64,000 bases of DNA from JBEHWX01 sp048498995 (GTDB lineage: Bacteria; Bacteroidota; Ignavibacteria; OLB7). Positions 8,695 through 17,975 of the stretch are shown in pieces (within the stretch, counting starts at the first letter, position 1; every line of letters begins with the position of its first letter). The DNA is taken from assembly GCA_048498995.1 (NCBI GenBank), contig JBEHWX010000006.1, forward strand, positions 1 to 64,000, written 5' to 3'. The position numbers were made by a program, and so were the translations under genes. The notes below the pieces were generated by a model. It was given only the letters and a program-made list of their open reading frames with translations. It made no database searches and was not told where the DNA came from.

Positions 8695-11600
8695 TCACTT
8701 CACCAGCATCATCGGCTCCACGCGCCGCCATGCTCCCGAGGTGATGATGCAGTAGTAGAGTCCGCCGGAGAACCGGGACGCATCCCATCTGAGCACATAT
8801 GCTCCCGCGTCGAGCGCGTCGTCCAGGAGCGTGGCGACGACCGAGCCACGGGCGTCGATGATCTGGACGCGCGTCGGGCCGTCCAGGCCGATCGAGAAGT
8901 CGATCTCTGCCTCCGGGTTGAAGGGATTCGGGCGGATGCCGTCGAGCGCGTATCGGGCGGCCAGGCCGTCGATCATCCGGAACTCCAGGCCGCAGATCTG
9001 GATCTCGACGCTACCGGCCGTGGCGCCGATATCCACGCAGTGCGCGCCGATCGGCGTGAGCATCGGATGCAGTGTAGATATCGCCGAGGCGCGATCCTTC
9101 CCGGCCGAGATGAAGGTGATGAACGGAATGTTCAGGATGGTTCCGCCTTGCTCGACGAGCACCGGGGCCGGAGGAGTCAGCAGCAGACGGAGCGTTCCCG
9201 GAATCTCCTCGACCACCGAGCACGCCCAGCCCGACAGCAGCGTGCCGCGGACCAGATCGGCGGCGTCGGTCCGCGGCCGGAAGCGCATGATGTCCGAGTT
9301 GTAGTCGAGCGAGAAGCCGAGCGCCTCGATCGGCAGCCCGCCGAGCCCCTCGTCGATCCGGACCGGGATCGACAACGGCGCGCCGAGGCTCACCGTGGTC
9401 TCCTTCGGCACCGAGACGGTTGCCCGCGTCGGCTCGACCACCGCGACCGTGACGCTGTCCTCGTCAACGCATCCCTCGGCGGCGGTGACGCTCACCCTGT
9501 AGCGTGTCGTTGCCCCGGGCGCCGCCATCGGATCGGCGCAATCGGCGCAGCTCAGGCCGTCGGTTGGCGTCCAGGAATAGGTGAATGGTCCCCGCGCCGG
9601 ATCCGTCGCGGCCGAGAGCCGCCCGGACGTTCCATGGCAGATCATGATGTCGTCCCCCGCGTCGACGAGCCTGGCGTGCGTGACGGTGAGCGTTATCGTG
9701 CCGGTCGTGGAGCAGCCCTCCGGCGTGCGCGCCGTCAACGTGTAGGTGGTCGTTGCATCCGGTCTGGCGCTGGGCGAGGCGCAGTCGATGCAGTCGAGGC
9801 CGGCCGCGGGACTCCAGGAATAGCGGAGCGGCTCGGTGGAGGTCACCTTCGGCCGCAGACGGACCGAGCGTCCGTGGCAGATCTCCATGCTCGCCCCCAT
9901 GTCGAGCTCCGGAGGCGCCACAACCGTGATCGTCCGTCGGACCGTGTCGACCGCGTCGCGATCGCGGGCCACGAGCATGATCGTGAAGTTCCCGGAGCTC
10001 GGGTACCTCACGTGAACGGATCGTTCGGCGGAGCTCGTCGGCACCCCACCGGGGAAGCTCCAGGCGAGCGTGGCACCGATGCTGCCGCCGGCATCGACAT
10101 CGACCGCCTCGCCGACGCAGATCGAGGGAGCTGAGAGGTTGATCTCACCCCTGGCCAGACAGGTGTCGACCGTCACGGTTACCGAGTCGGTTACCTGGCA
10201 GCCGAGCGTGTCGGTGACGGTCACCGTGTAGCGCGTGGTCCGCGTTGGGCAGACGGTGATCGTGGGGCACCCGGGGCAGGAGAGCCCGGCCGAGGGGGAC
10301 CATGCAGAGGCGAGCGCTCCGCTTCCACCGGTGGCGACCGCCGATAGGGAGGCGCACCCGCCGAGACAGATCGTGGTGTCCTTGGAGATCGCGAGGGACG
10401 GCGGCGCTACGACATCGATCCGGAGCCTGGCCGTGTCGCTGGTGAAGCCGTTGGTGACGATGAGGGTAATCTCGTGGGAGCCGGGGGTCGCGAAGGTAAC
10501 CCGCACCGCCTTCGAGGTCGAGGTCCCCGGAGATCCGCCGTCGAATATCCATTCGTGGTCGGTAGCGGAGGTGCTGCCGGATGCGTCGAAGGTGATGCCC
10601 TGGCCGAGGCAGACTCTGGTTCCGGGCGCCTCGATCACGGCGTGGGGAAGCGGACGCGAGCCGAGCGCGTCGGCATCGTTCGGCAGACTGAGCTGGGAGG
10701 AATTGCCGATGTGGAGATAGTCCTCGACGTAGTCGCAGCCGGCGCCGACGCTGTTCGGATCGCGGATCACGCTGAGCCATCCGAGGGCGCTCGGCGCCGC
10801 GTAGATCCGTCCGTCCGGCCCGAGCTGGATGTTCCGGATATACGATTGGGGAATCGAGTACTTCGAGGCGATGATCGCCTCCGGGCTCCCCGCGTCCAGG
10901 TTGAACTGAACGATCGCGGTTCTGGTCGAAATGTAGACCCGTCGACCGTTCGGCGAGAAGCTTGCCCCGTAGGCGGCGCGATCCAGGTCGTAACCGAGGA
11001 TCTGCATGGCCGGGGAGACGATGCCCGACGCCGGATCGAACGAGAAGAGCTCGGCGATGCCGTTGAACGACGTCATTATCAGCGACCTGCCGTTCGGGGA
11101 AGCCTTCAGGCAGCCGGCCACGCTCCCGCCGTTGTCCACGCTCCGCCCCTGCAGGGGCGTGCCGGCTCTGGAGACCACCGGGGTCGGATCGATGCCGCTG
11201 GCGCTCAGCAGAAAGGCGTAGAACGCGTCTCCGTCGATCTGGTGAGCGATCACCCAGATGTCCCGTCCGTTGGCGTGGCGAACGGCGGTGATCTTCTCGG
11301 AGGCATCGGGGAGCAGTTGAACGTTCTTGGTCGTCATCGCGCCGAAGCCGCCGCTCCCGGTCATGTCGACGACGGAGTACCAGAGTCCGTTCGGTGCCGT
11401 CGCGAACTCCCAGGCATCCAGACTGAAGATGTAGTAGCGAGCCGCGTTTCCCGGGTCAGGGACGATCAGCGTCTGCGACGTGGAGGTGCCGCCGAACAGG
11501 CCGGTTGCCAGGTAGTTGTGGTTCCGATTCCAGACCTGGACCCCGTTGGTGTAGAAGAGGAGTTCTCCGGTGACCGGGTCGCAGAAGGAGGCGCATGCCT

Positions 11601-11787
11601 CCGAGGTCGTCATATAGCCATCGGTGAGAATCGTCGGGGGATCGGTGGCGAAGGAAAGGCCCTTCTGTTTGCCGAAGTACCAGCGCTGGTGCTCCTTCTG
11701 CGCGGCGAGCGTCGCGGGCAGAAGCAGGAGCATGAGGAACAGCCAGAGGGCGCGTCGGGTGAGGACGGGCGTGTGGGCGGGGTACAT
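8695..11787 (-). CDS. Large secreted PKD-domain protein with T9SS type A sorting tail
   Basis: A 1030-aa exported protein. The start at 11787 gives a signal peptide (cleavage after ATLAAQ) with ggag 8 bases upstream. Residues about 30-370 form a propeller-like region starting WYFGKQKGLSF, typical of Bacteroidota surface proteins. PKD-like modules and three Cys-pair modules follow (GLSCPGC, GLDCIDC, GLSCADC). A cohesin-like domain (about 800-930) and a C-terminal sorting domain beginning IRPNPFNPEAEI and ending MMLVK complete it. The tail predicts export through the type IX secretion system and surface attachment or release. Ligand unknown. The gene is monocistronic. Confidence 0.85.
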   Translation of the reverse strand: MYPAHTPVLTRRALWLFLMLLLLPATLAAQKEHQRWYFGKQKGLSFATDPPTILTDGYMTTSEACASFCDPVTGELLFYTNGVQVWNRNHNYLATGLFGGTSTSQTLIVPDPGNAARYYIFSLDAWEFATAPNGLWYSVVDMTGSGGFGAMTTKNVQLLPDASEKITAVRHANGRDIWVIAHQIDGDAFYAFLLSASGIDPTPVVSRAGTPLQGRSVDNGGSVAGCLKASPNGRSLIMTSFNGIAELFSFDPASGIVSPAMQILGYDLDRAAYGASFSPNGRRVYISTRTAIVQFNLDAGSPEAIIASKYSIPQSYIRNIQLGPDGRIYAAPSALGWLSVIRDPNSVGAGCDYVEDYLHIGNSSQLSLPNDADALGSRPLPHAVIEAPGTRVCLGQGITFDASGSTSATDHEWIFDGGSPGTSTSKAVRVTFATPGSHEITLIVTNGFTSDTARLRIDVVAPPSLAISKDTTICLGGCASLSAVATGGSGALASAWSPSAGLSCPGCPTITVCPTRTTRYTVTVTDTLGCQVTDSVTVTVDTCLARGEINLSAPSICVGEAVDVDAGGSIGATLAWSFPGGVPTSSAERSVHVRYPSSGNFTIMLVARDRDAVDTVRRTITVVAPPELDMGASMEICHGRSVRLRPKVTSTEPLRYSWSPAAGLDCIDCASPSARPDATTTYTLTARTPEGCSTTGTITLTVTHARLVDAGDDIMICHGTSGRLSAATDPARGPFTYSWTPTDGLSCADCADPMAAPGATTRYRVSVTAAEGCVDEDSVTVAVVEPTRATVSVPKETTVSLGAPLSIPVRIDEGLGGLPIEALGFSLDYNSDIMRFRPRTDAADLVRGTLLSGWACSVVEEIPGTLRLLLTPPAPVLVEQGGTILNIPFITFISAGKDRASAISTLHPMLTPIGAHCVDIGATAGSVEIQICGLEFRMIDGLAARYALDGIRPNPFNPEAEIDFSIGLDGPTRVQIIDARGSVVATLLDDALDAGAYVLRWDASRFSGGLYYCIITSGAWRRVEPMMLVK

Positions 11788-12190
11788 GGTGCCACTCCGT
11801 TGGTTGTCGGATGATGCGCGGACTTCGGGCTCGCCGCTCTCTCCCGTCTTCAATGCGCCGTTGCCGTGAGGGCGGGGCGGGGAAGACGGGCTCCGGTGAA
11901 AGCGTATGCGAGGGAGTCGGCGTCGGGTGCGCGTTGCGTCGTGGCGGCCTCGATGATCCGTCTCGGGCGGGCGACCGTGAAGTCGGAGCCGTCATCGGAG
12001 CAGGGCGCCGCGGGGACGCGGAGTGGCGTGCGCGGTTCTGAAAAACGTTGGGGAGAATATACCTGCTTCGCGAGCAACCGCAACATCGCTCGCGGGATGT
12101 TTGCCGAATTGTTCGGGAACGGTCGTGCCGCGGATCGTCCGCGAAACGAGTCGGCTCCTCGAGACGACGTGGATCACACCGCCTCGGAAT
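11788..12190. other. Intergenic region, no gene seen
   Basis: About 400 bases between the start of the PKD gene and the end of the VOC gene. Overlapping short frames exist on both strands, but none has a ribosome site or a recognisable product. Confidence 0.5.
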
Positions 12191-12230
12191 ATCGGGGATC
12201 CGCGAAAGCCGCCTCCCGCGGATCCCGGAT
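12191..12230 (-). terminator. Putative terminator after the VOC gene
   Basis: Arms of 14 bases (atcggggatccgcg against cgcggatcccggat, one mismatch) with a 12-base loop lie 5 bases beyond the stop of the minus-strand VOC gene. No T-run follows. Confidence 0.5.
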
Positions 12231-12234
12231 GTAC

Positions 12235-12702
12235 TTACGCCGAGCCGTAAAGCTCGCGGGCGCGTCGCTTCATCTCGTCGACCGACATCGACTCCTTGCG
12301 CGTGGCCACCCACCAGATGTGGCCGAACGGATCCTTCAGCTTGCCGCCGCGGTCGCCGTAGAACTGATCCTCGACCGGGCTGACGAGCGTTCCGCCGGCC
12401 TCGATGGCGCGGGCCACCACGGCGTCGACGTCCGGCACGTAGATGTGCAGCGTCACCGGCGAGCCCCCGAGCGTGGTCGGTCCCACGATTCCCATCTCCG
12501 GATATTCATCCGAGAGCATCAGCGTGGCGCCGCCGATGTTCAACTCGGCATGGCCGACCCTTCCGCTCGGATCGGCGATGCGAAAGGTCTCGGTGGCGCC
12601 GAATGCCCGCGTGTAGAAGTCGATCGCCGCGGCACCTCCGTTGACGCAGATGTAGGGACTCAGCGCCCCGTGCGCGGCGGTCCGCTGTTCGTTCTCCGAC
12701 AT
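12235..12702 (-). CDS. VOC superfamily protein (PhnB/glyoxalase-like)
   Basis: A 155-aa vicinal-oxygen-chelate fold protein. It shows SPYICVNGGAAAIDFYTRAF at the N-terminus, GHAELNIGGATLMLSDE, and the metal-site region DPFGHIWWVATR near the C-terminus, all typical of the PhnB-like subgroup. Members act on varied small molecules or bind antibiotics, so the substrate cannot be told. A strong ribosome site (ggaggagatatc) precedes the ATG. It is about 25-30% similar by eye to the VOC protein at 14150. Confidence 0.88.
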   Translation of the reverse strand: MSENEQRTAAHGALSPYICVNGGAAAIDFYTRAFGATETFRIADPSGRVGHAELNIGGATLMLSDEYPEMGIVGPTTLGGSPVTLHIYVPDVDAVVARAIEAGGTLVSPVEDQFYGDRGGKLKDPFGHIWWVATRKESMSVDEMKRRARELYGSA

Positions 12703-12813
12703 GATATCTCCTCCGGGTGAAGTAACGATTCATTCCGTCGCCGGGAGGCAAGCGCTCGCTCCCGGCCGTGAAGCCCGCGTCCGGACCGGCCACGCGCTAT
12801 CGGCGCGCCTCTG

Positions 12814-14007
12814 CTAGAGGATGGCGGCGATGGCGGCGTTGCCGTGCATCTCCGCCATCGCGCGGGCCGTGTAGCCATGCTGCGAACGGAGGCTGGGCCG
12901 CGCGCCACGCGCAAGCAGCAGCCGGACCATGTCCATGTCGCCGAGCTCGGCCGCGCGATGCAGCGCGGTGAAGCCCTGGAAATCGCCGAGGTTCGGATTG
13001 GCTCCACGGTCGAGCAGCAGCCCGGCGTGCACGACCGACCGCATCTGCACCGCGCTCATCAGCGCCGTCACCCCCTCGCTCGACTTCACATCCACCGGAC
13101 AGCCGCGCAACAGCAGGAGCATGATCATCTCCGCCCCCTCGGTCGCCAGTGCCCAGTGGAGCGGCGTCAGGCCGTCGGTCGCCAGCAGGTCGAACGGCAT
13201 CCCCGCGTCGAGCAGGCGCTGCACGGTCTCGCCATCCTTGCGCGCCACCGCGATGTGCAGCACCGAGAGGGTCCGCAGCGAAGCCTCGGGCGGCGCGTAC
13301 GGAACCGGTTGCTCGGCCGCGAAGAGCGCGCGCCGTCCGGCAACGCCGATCGACCAGAGCGCCGCGTCCCACGAGCGCCCGACGAGCTCCCTCGGAAGCG
13401 GGAGGGGATAGGGGACGTCGAGCGCGTGCGAGCGCATCAGATAGTCGAGCATGCGGATGGTCCACTCCTGCTCCTCGGCCGCGTCGGTGAACGCTCCGCG
13501 GATCTTCACGATCTCGATCTCGGTGTTCGACCGGACGAGCTCGGCCACCAGGTGCACGGCGCGCGTCCAGCTCCGGACGAAGATCATCCGGTCGCCATGG
13601 ATGTAGATCGCCCACTTGTCCTCCATCTCCTCCGGCGCGAAGAGCACGCCGTCGGCCAGGTACCAGTCGATGGGGAAGCGAAGCGAGGCCGCGAGCTCGC
13701 GATCGAAGATCGGGGGCTGGTCGATGAATCCGCGTCCGTCGTCGCTGGTCAGGCTGGCCAGGTTCTCGATGTGCGCCAGGTCACGACTTGCCGCGAGCGT
13801 GGTTCCGGAGATGGGGCGGAGGTCGAGCAGCTCGACGCTCCAGGGGTTGTTCGGATCGGAGGCGGGGATGCGGGGAATCTCACGATCGCGCGGTCCCTCC
13901 TCGGTCTGCCTGGGGGCGACGCTCACCGGCGCGCTTCCGGGCAGGCTCCTTCCTGTCGGTTCTTCCTCTTTCCTCGAAATGAGATTCCTGATCCATCGAA
14001 ACGCCAT
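12814..14007 (-). CDS. Ankyrin-repeat protein
   Basis: A 397-aa cytoplasmic protein. The C-terminal half (about residues 245-397) contains five ankyrin repeats, for example DGLTPLHWAL, EGVTALMSAV and QGFTALHRAAELGDMDMVRL, which mediate protein-protein contacts. The first 240 residues have no domain I recognise; they hold a basic N-terminus and an aromatic-rich region around IYIHGDRMIFVRSW. The start is supported by caggag 5 bases upstream. No signal peptide is apparent. Partner unknown. Confidence 0.85.
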   Translation of the reverse strand: MAFRWIRNLISRKEEEPTGRSLPGSAPVSVAPRQTEEGPRDREIPRIPASDPNNPWSVELLDLRPISGTTLAASRDLAHIENLASLTSDDGRGFIDQPPIFDRELAASLRFPIDWYLADGVLFAPEEMEDKWAIYIHGDRMIFVRSWTRAVHLVAELVRSNTEIEIVKIRGAFTDAAEEQEWTIRMLDYLMRSHALDVPYPLPLPRELVGRSWDAALWSIGVAGRRALFAAEQPVPYAPPEASLRTLSVLHIAVARKDGETVQRLLDAGMPFDLLATDGLTPLHWALATEGAEMIMLLLLRGCPVDVKSSEGVTALMSAVQMRSVVHAGLLLDRGANPNLGDFQGFTALHRAAELGDMDMVRLLLARGARPSLRSQHGYTARAMAEMHGNAAIAAIL

Positions 14008-14149
14008 GATACTCCTGTAGGTGCCGCGTCACGGTGCCGGTCGGCCGGCGATACGGCTATGATTGTATCCCGCGCCGTCGGGGGCGGGCGGGAGAATGAA
14101 GAGTGAATGTCCGTCGAGAGAAACCGCGCCATGGACGACGCGCCAACGC

Positions 14150-14617
14150 TCAGATCGACCGACGGGGCGGTGCCACGTGGGTCGAGAGATACCAGATATG
14201 CCCGAACGGATCGATGAGCCCGCCGATCCGCTCGCCGGGCGCTTCCTCCCGCATCGGCAGGAGCAGGATCGCGCCGGCATCGACGGCGCGCGCCAGCAGC
14301 TCGTCGGCGTTCCTTGCGTAGAGATTGACCGTCACGGCCTCGCCACCTGTCATCGCCGGGCTCCCCGGCTCCAGCTCCTCGTTCCGCTCCTCGCGGATCC
14401 GCACCGGCGAGCCCCCCACGCGGAGCTCGGCGCGCGTCACCCGTCCGTCGTCATCGGTGTGCCGCGAAAGCTCCACGGCATCGAATGCAGATTGGTAGAA
14501 CTCCACCGCCGCCGCGCCGTCCGGGACGACGAGGCAGGGGACCAGGGAATGATCGAACTCACGGATCTCGGTCGGAATATCTGACATCGAATGCCCCGTT
14601 GAATGTGACCGCGTCAT
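14150..14617 (-). CDS. VOC superfamily protein
   Basis: A 155-aa glyoxalase/bleomycin-resistance fold protein with HSLVPCLVVPDGAAAVEFYQ at the start of the fold and DPFGHIWYLSTH at the end. Its ATG overlaps the TGA of the upstream gene (ATGA), suggesting translational coupling; an alternative internal Met at 14587 would remove ten residues and is equally compatible with the fold. It is the third gene of a unit with pfkA and the 126-aa protein. Substrate unknown. Confidence 0.85.
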   Translation of the reverse strand: MTRSHSTGHSMSDIPTEIREFDHSLVPCLVVPDGAAAVEFYQSAFDAVELSRHTDDDGRVTRAELRVGGSPVRIREERNEELEPGSPAMTGGEAVTVNLYARNADELLARAVDAGAILLLPMREEAPGERIGGLIDPFGHIWYLSTHVAPPRRSI

Positions 14618-14994
14618 GCCGGTTCGTCGGGCGGTTGGAGTTCCGCTTCCTTACGGAGTTCCGCCTGGATGCCCCGCCAGCCGACGGCGTCGAGAATCTC
14701 CGGCTCGATGTTGTCGGCGACCGGATCGAGCAGTCGCCGGAAGAGGCCGCCTCGAACGCCCATCAGCGCCTCCCACGCGCCGGTGGTCGCATACAGGCCG
14801 TACAGCTCGCGCGCGGTGCCGTTGTGAAACCGGTGGATGAGGTCGGAAAGCTCGAACGGATCGATCTCGCCGGCGCGCCATCGATCGACGTCGGCTCCGA
14901 GCTTCTCCAGCTCGAGGCTCAGATGACGCTTGTGGGCGATCCCGGCCAGCTCGCGCACATGTCGGCGCTGGGCTTTCGTCAGTTGATCTTCCAT
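14614..14994 (-). CDS. Hypothetical helical protein downstream of pfkA
   Basis: A 126-aa soluble, charged and probably all-helical protein (MEDQLTKAQRRHVRELAGIA...). I do not recognise a family. It starts 15 bases after the pfkA stop and overlaps the next VOC gene by four bases, so it belongs to that operon. The coupling to phosphofructokinase is the only hint of its role. Confidence 0.7.
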   Translation of the reverse strand: MEDQLTKAQRRHVRELAGIAHKRHLSLELEKLGADVDRWRAGEIDPFELSDLIHRFHNGTARELYGLYATTGAWEALMGVRGGLFRRLLDPVADNIEPEILDAVGWRGIQAELRKEAELQPPDEPA

Positions 14995-15009
14995 CTGAAT
15001 CCCGCTTCG

Positions 15010-15969
15010 TTATCTGAGCAGCTCCACCAGCTCGACGAGCTCCGGGTTCACCTTGGAGGTCTTCTCCCAGGTCTCGCGCATCGGCGTGAGCACCACATCT
15101 CCCTTGATCTCCCCGGCCATCTTGGAGGTCTCGCCGTCGAGCAGCGCCTGCACGGCCGCCACGCCGAGGCGGGTGGCCAGGATCCGGTCGCGGGCGGTGG
15201 GGGAGCCTCCGCGCTGCACGTGCCCGAGAATCGTCACGCGAGTATCCACGTCAAAGCGTTTCTGAAAGTCCTCCGCGAACTTCTGCGCGCCGCCGTACTC
15301 ATCCCCCTCGCTGATGATGAAGATGTGCCGCTTCGGGCGCGGGAAGCTCTCCATGTAGGAGCAGAGCGCCTCGAAGTTCGTCGGGGTCTCCGGGATCGCG
15401 ATGTATTCGGCGCCGCCGGAGATGCCGACATCGACGGCGATGAAGCCGGAATGGCGCCCCATCACCTCCACGAAGAAGGTGCGGTTGTGGCTCTCGGCCG
15501 TGTCGCGGAGCTTGTCGACCGCCTCCACCGCGGTGTTGACGGCGGTGTCGTAGCCGATCGTGAAGTCGGTGCCGTACAGATCGTTGTCGATCGTGCCCGG
15601 GGTGCCGATCATCGGAATGCCGAACTCGTCGAAGAAGATCGATCCCCCCTGAAAGGTGCCGTTGCCGCCGCAGGCCACCAGCCCCTCGATGCCGTGATGA
15701 CGAAGGCTCTCGAACGCCCGCTTGCGCCCCTCCGGCGTCATGAACTCCTTGGAGCGCGCCGTGCCGAGGATGGTGCCGCCGCGCCCGATGATGCCGCTGA
15801 CCGACTGCGCGTCCATCCGCTCGATCTCCCCCTCGATCGTTCCCTGATAGCCACGACGGATGCCGTAGACCTCGAGCCCCTTGGCGATTCCGTAGCGGAC
15901 CACGGCGCGCGTGCAGGCGTTCATGCCAGGCGAGTCGCCGCCGCTGGTGAAGACACCGATTCGTTTCAT
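15010..15969 (-). CDS. pfkA: ATP-type 6-phosphofructokinase
   Basis: A 319-aa glycolytic enzyme phosphorylating fructose 6-phosphate at C1. It shows GGDSPGMNA (residues 10-18), the catalytic PGTIDND (Asp128, Asp130), MGRHSGF and HVQRGGSPTARDR, with length as in bacterial PfkA. The nucleotide/metal loop reads GGNGT (101-105) instead of the usual GGDGS/T, so the Asp that helps hold Mg-ATP in the E. coli enzyme is Asn103. This might alter phosphoryl-donor use or kinetics. It heads a three-gene minus-strand unit. Confidence 0.93.
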   Translation of the reverse strand: MKRIGVFTSGGDSPGMNACTRAVVRYGIAKGLEVYGIRRGYQGTIEGEIERMDAQSVSGIIGRGGTILGTARSKEFMTPEGRKRAFESLRHHGIEGLVACGGNGTFQGGSIFFDEFGIPMIGTPGTIDNDLYGTDFTIGYDTAVNTAVEAVDKLRDTAESHNRTFFVEVMGRHSGFIAVDVGISGGAEYIAIPETPTNFEALCSYMESFPRPKRHIFIISEGDEYGGAQKFAEDFQKRFDVDTRVTILGHVQRGGSPTARDRILATRLGVAAVQALLDGETSKMAGEIKGDVVLTPMRETWEKTSKVNPELVELVELLR

Positions 15970-16276
15970 GGAGTCCCTGATGTTGATTCCCGACCTGTCC
16001 GTGCCCCGCGAATCTACAGCCGCTTACAGATAATTTCCTCGCTTCCTCCGTCGGGACGGAACGCCGCCCCCTCCTCGGGAGGTTGTCGGAGGGGCCGGGA
16101 CGGCATCCACGGCGCCGGATGGGGCGATCCGGCGCCTCCAGGACGGTCCGGGGCGACTGGAGGGCGTGAAGCGGGAGAGTGCTACAGTTCATTCCGGCGG
16201 GCGGGCTGCCGTGTCCTGCGTCCGGCAACCGCGTATCTTTGTCCGATTCAAACGTTTCCGCGGAACAGGGAGAGAC
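15970..16276. other. Divergent promoter region, no gene seen
   Basis: A 307-base stretch between the divergent pfkA and ubiD starts. No open frame, repeat or structured RNA was recognised; promoters for both directions are expected here. Confidence 0.5.
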
Positions 16277-17848
16277 ATGCGAGGCTACAATTCTACCTGG
16301 GAGCACATCCGGGCGCTCGAGGCGGCCGGTGAGCTGGTTCGTATCAAGGCCGAGGTCAACCCGGTCCTGGAAGTCACCGAGATCGCGACCCGCGTGATGC
16401 GGGGCTACGGTCCGGCGCTCCTCTTCGAGCGGGTGAAGGGCTCCCGCATCCCGTTGCTGATCAACACCTACGGCTCCTACCGCCGGATGTGCATGGCGCT
16501 CGGCGTCGAGACACTGGACGAGATCTCCGACCGGATCACCTCGCTGATCGAGATCAAGCCGCCGACCTCGCTGAAGGAATCTCTGAAGATGCTCCCGCAT
16601 CTGGCCCAGGTCCGGAAGTTTCCTCCCCGTTCGAGCAAGTCCGCTCCCTGCCAGCAGACCGTGCTCCGGGGCGATCAGGTCGATCTCGGCCTGCTGCCGA
16701 TCATCAAGTGCTGGCCGGAGGATGGAGGGAAGTACATCACCCTTCCGCAGGTGATCACGAGGAATCCGGAGACCGGGGCGCAGAACCTCGGCATGTACCG
16801 GCTTCAGCTCGTCGGAAAGAACGTGCTGCTGATGCACTCGCAGGCGCACCACGACACGGCGCGCCATCTCCGGATGTACCGCGAGCGGGGGATCACGAAA
16901 GTTCCCTGCGCCGTCGCGATCGGCGGCGCGTCGGTGGCCACCTACGCCGCCACCGCGCCGATGCCGCCGGAGCTCGACGAGTGGCTCCTGGCCGGATTTC
17001 TCCGCGAGGAGCCGGTGGAGCTTGTCGGCGCGCTCGAGAGCGATCTGCGCGTGCCCGCTCAGGCCGATATCATCCTCGAAGGCTATATCGACCTGGAGGA
17101 CTTCCGCACCGAGGGACCGTTCGGCGACCACACCGGGTTCTATACACTCAAGGATGAATACCCGGCGTTCCACGTCACCACGATCACCATGCGGGAGAAC
17201 CCGGTCTACTGCACCACGATCGTCGGACAGCCGCCGAAGGAGGATTATTTCCTCGGCAAGGCCACCGAGCGGATCTTCCTGAATATCCTCAAGAAGACCG
17301 TCCCGGAGATCGTCGACATGAACCTGCCGATCTTCGGCGTGTTCCACAATTTCTGCTTCGTCTCGATCCGGAAGGAATATCCGTATCACGCCCGCAAAGT
17401 GATGAACGCGCTCTGGGGACTCGGGCAGATGTCGCTGACGAAATACATCGTGGTGGTCGATTCCGATGTCGACGTGCAGAACACCGACACGGTGATGTTC
17501 TACGTCGGCGCCAACGTCGATCCGCAGCGTGACATGCAGTTCATGCGCGGGCCGATCGACGTGCTCGACCATGCAAGCGACATGAGCGGGCTGGGGAGCA
17601 AGGTCGGCATCGACGCGACGCGTAAATGGAAGAGCGAGGGATTTCCGCGCGAGTGGCCGAAGGAGCTGGAGATGACGCCGGAGATGATCGGGACCGTCAC
17701 GGCTCGCTGGGCCGAATATGGTCTGCCGGTCGATCTGAAGGGGATCGACAACCGGCTTCGCAAGGGAGTGCTGCTGGAGTCGCAGGCCAATTCCGGCGGC
17801 GGCAAAATCGGCACCATCGAGTCCGAGGGAGCGCAGCTCGGTAATTGA
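16277..17848 (+). CDS. ubiD: UbiD family prenylated-FMN decarboxylase
   Basis: A 523-aa UbiD-family decarboxylase that needs prenylated FMN made by UbiX. The start at 16277 has agggaga upstream and gives a normal family N-terminus. The family core is clear: EGYIDLEDFRTEGPFGDHTG, carrying the Arg/Glu catalytic set, and IVGQPPKEDYFLGKATERIF. With a UbiE and a UbiX gene directly downstream and a futalosine pathway elsewhere in the window, I infer it decarboxylates the prenylated dihydroxynaphthoate (the MqnL role). Decarboxylation of another aromatic acid cannot be excluded from sequence. Confidence 0.92.
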   Translation: MRGYNSTWEHIRALEAAGELVRIKAEVNPVLEVTEIATRVMRGYGPALLFERVKGSRIPLLINTYGSYRRMCMALGVETLDEISDRITSLIEIKPPTSLKESLKMLPHLAQVRKFPPRSSKSAPCQQTVLRGDQVDLGLLPIIKCWPEDGGKYITLPQVITRNPETGAQNLGMYRLQLVGKNVLLMHSQAHHDTARHLRMYRERGITKVPCAVAIGGASVATYAATAPMPPELDEWLLAGFLREEPVELVGALESDLRVPAQADIILEGYIDLEDFRTEGPFGDHTGFYTLKDEYPAFHVTTITMRENPVYCTTIVGQPPKEDYFLGKATERIFLNILKKTVPEIVDMNLPIFGVFHNFCFVSIRKEYPYHARKVMNALWGLGQMSLTKYIVVVDSDVDVQNTDTVMFYVGANVDPQRDMQFMRGPIDVLDHASDMSGLGSKVGIDATRKWKSEGFPREWPKELEMTPEMIGTVTARWAEYGLPVDLKGIDNRLRKGVLLESQANSGGGKIGTIESEGAQLGN

Positions 17849-17975
17849 GACCTCGGCAATCCAGATCCCGATTCTCTCCGAGGTCCCGCCAGTACAACGG
17901 CAACAATTGCGTGTTCGAGAGCTCGAGCGGCAGAGATTTCATGGTTCTCAATTTTTAATTCTCAATTCTCTTCCC

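Noticed and set aside
8566..10134. Plus-strand open frame of 522 codons
   Set aside because: It is antisense to the PKD-domain gene and has no recognisable domain.
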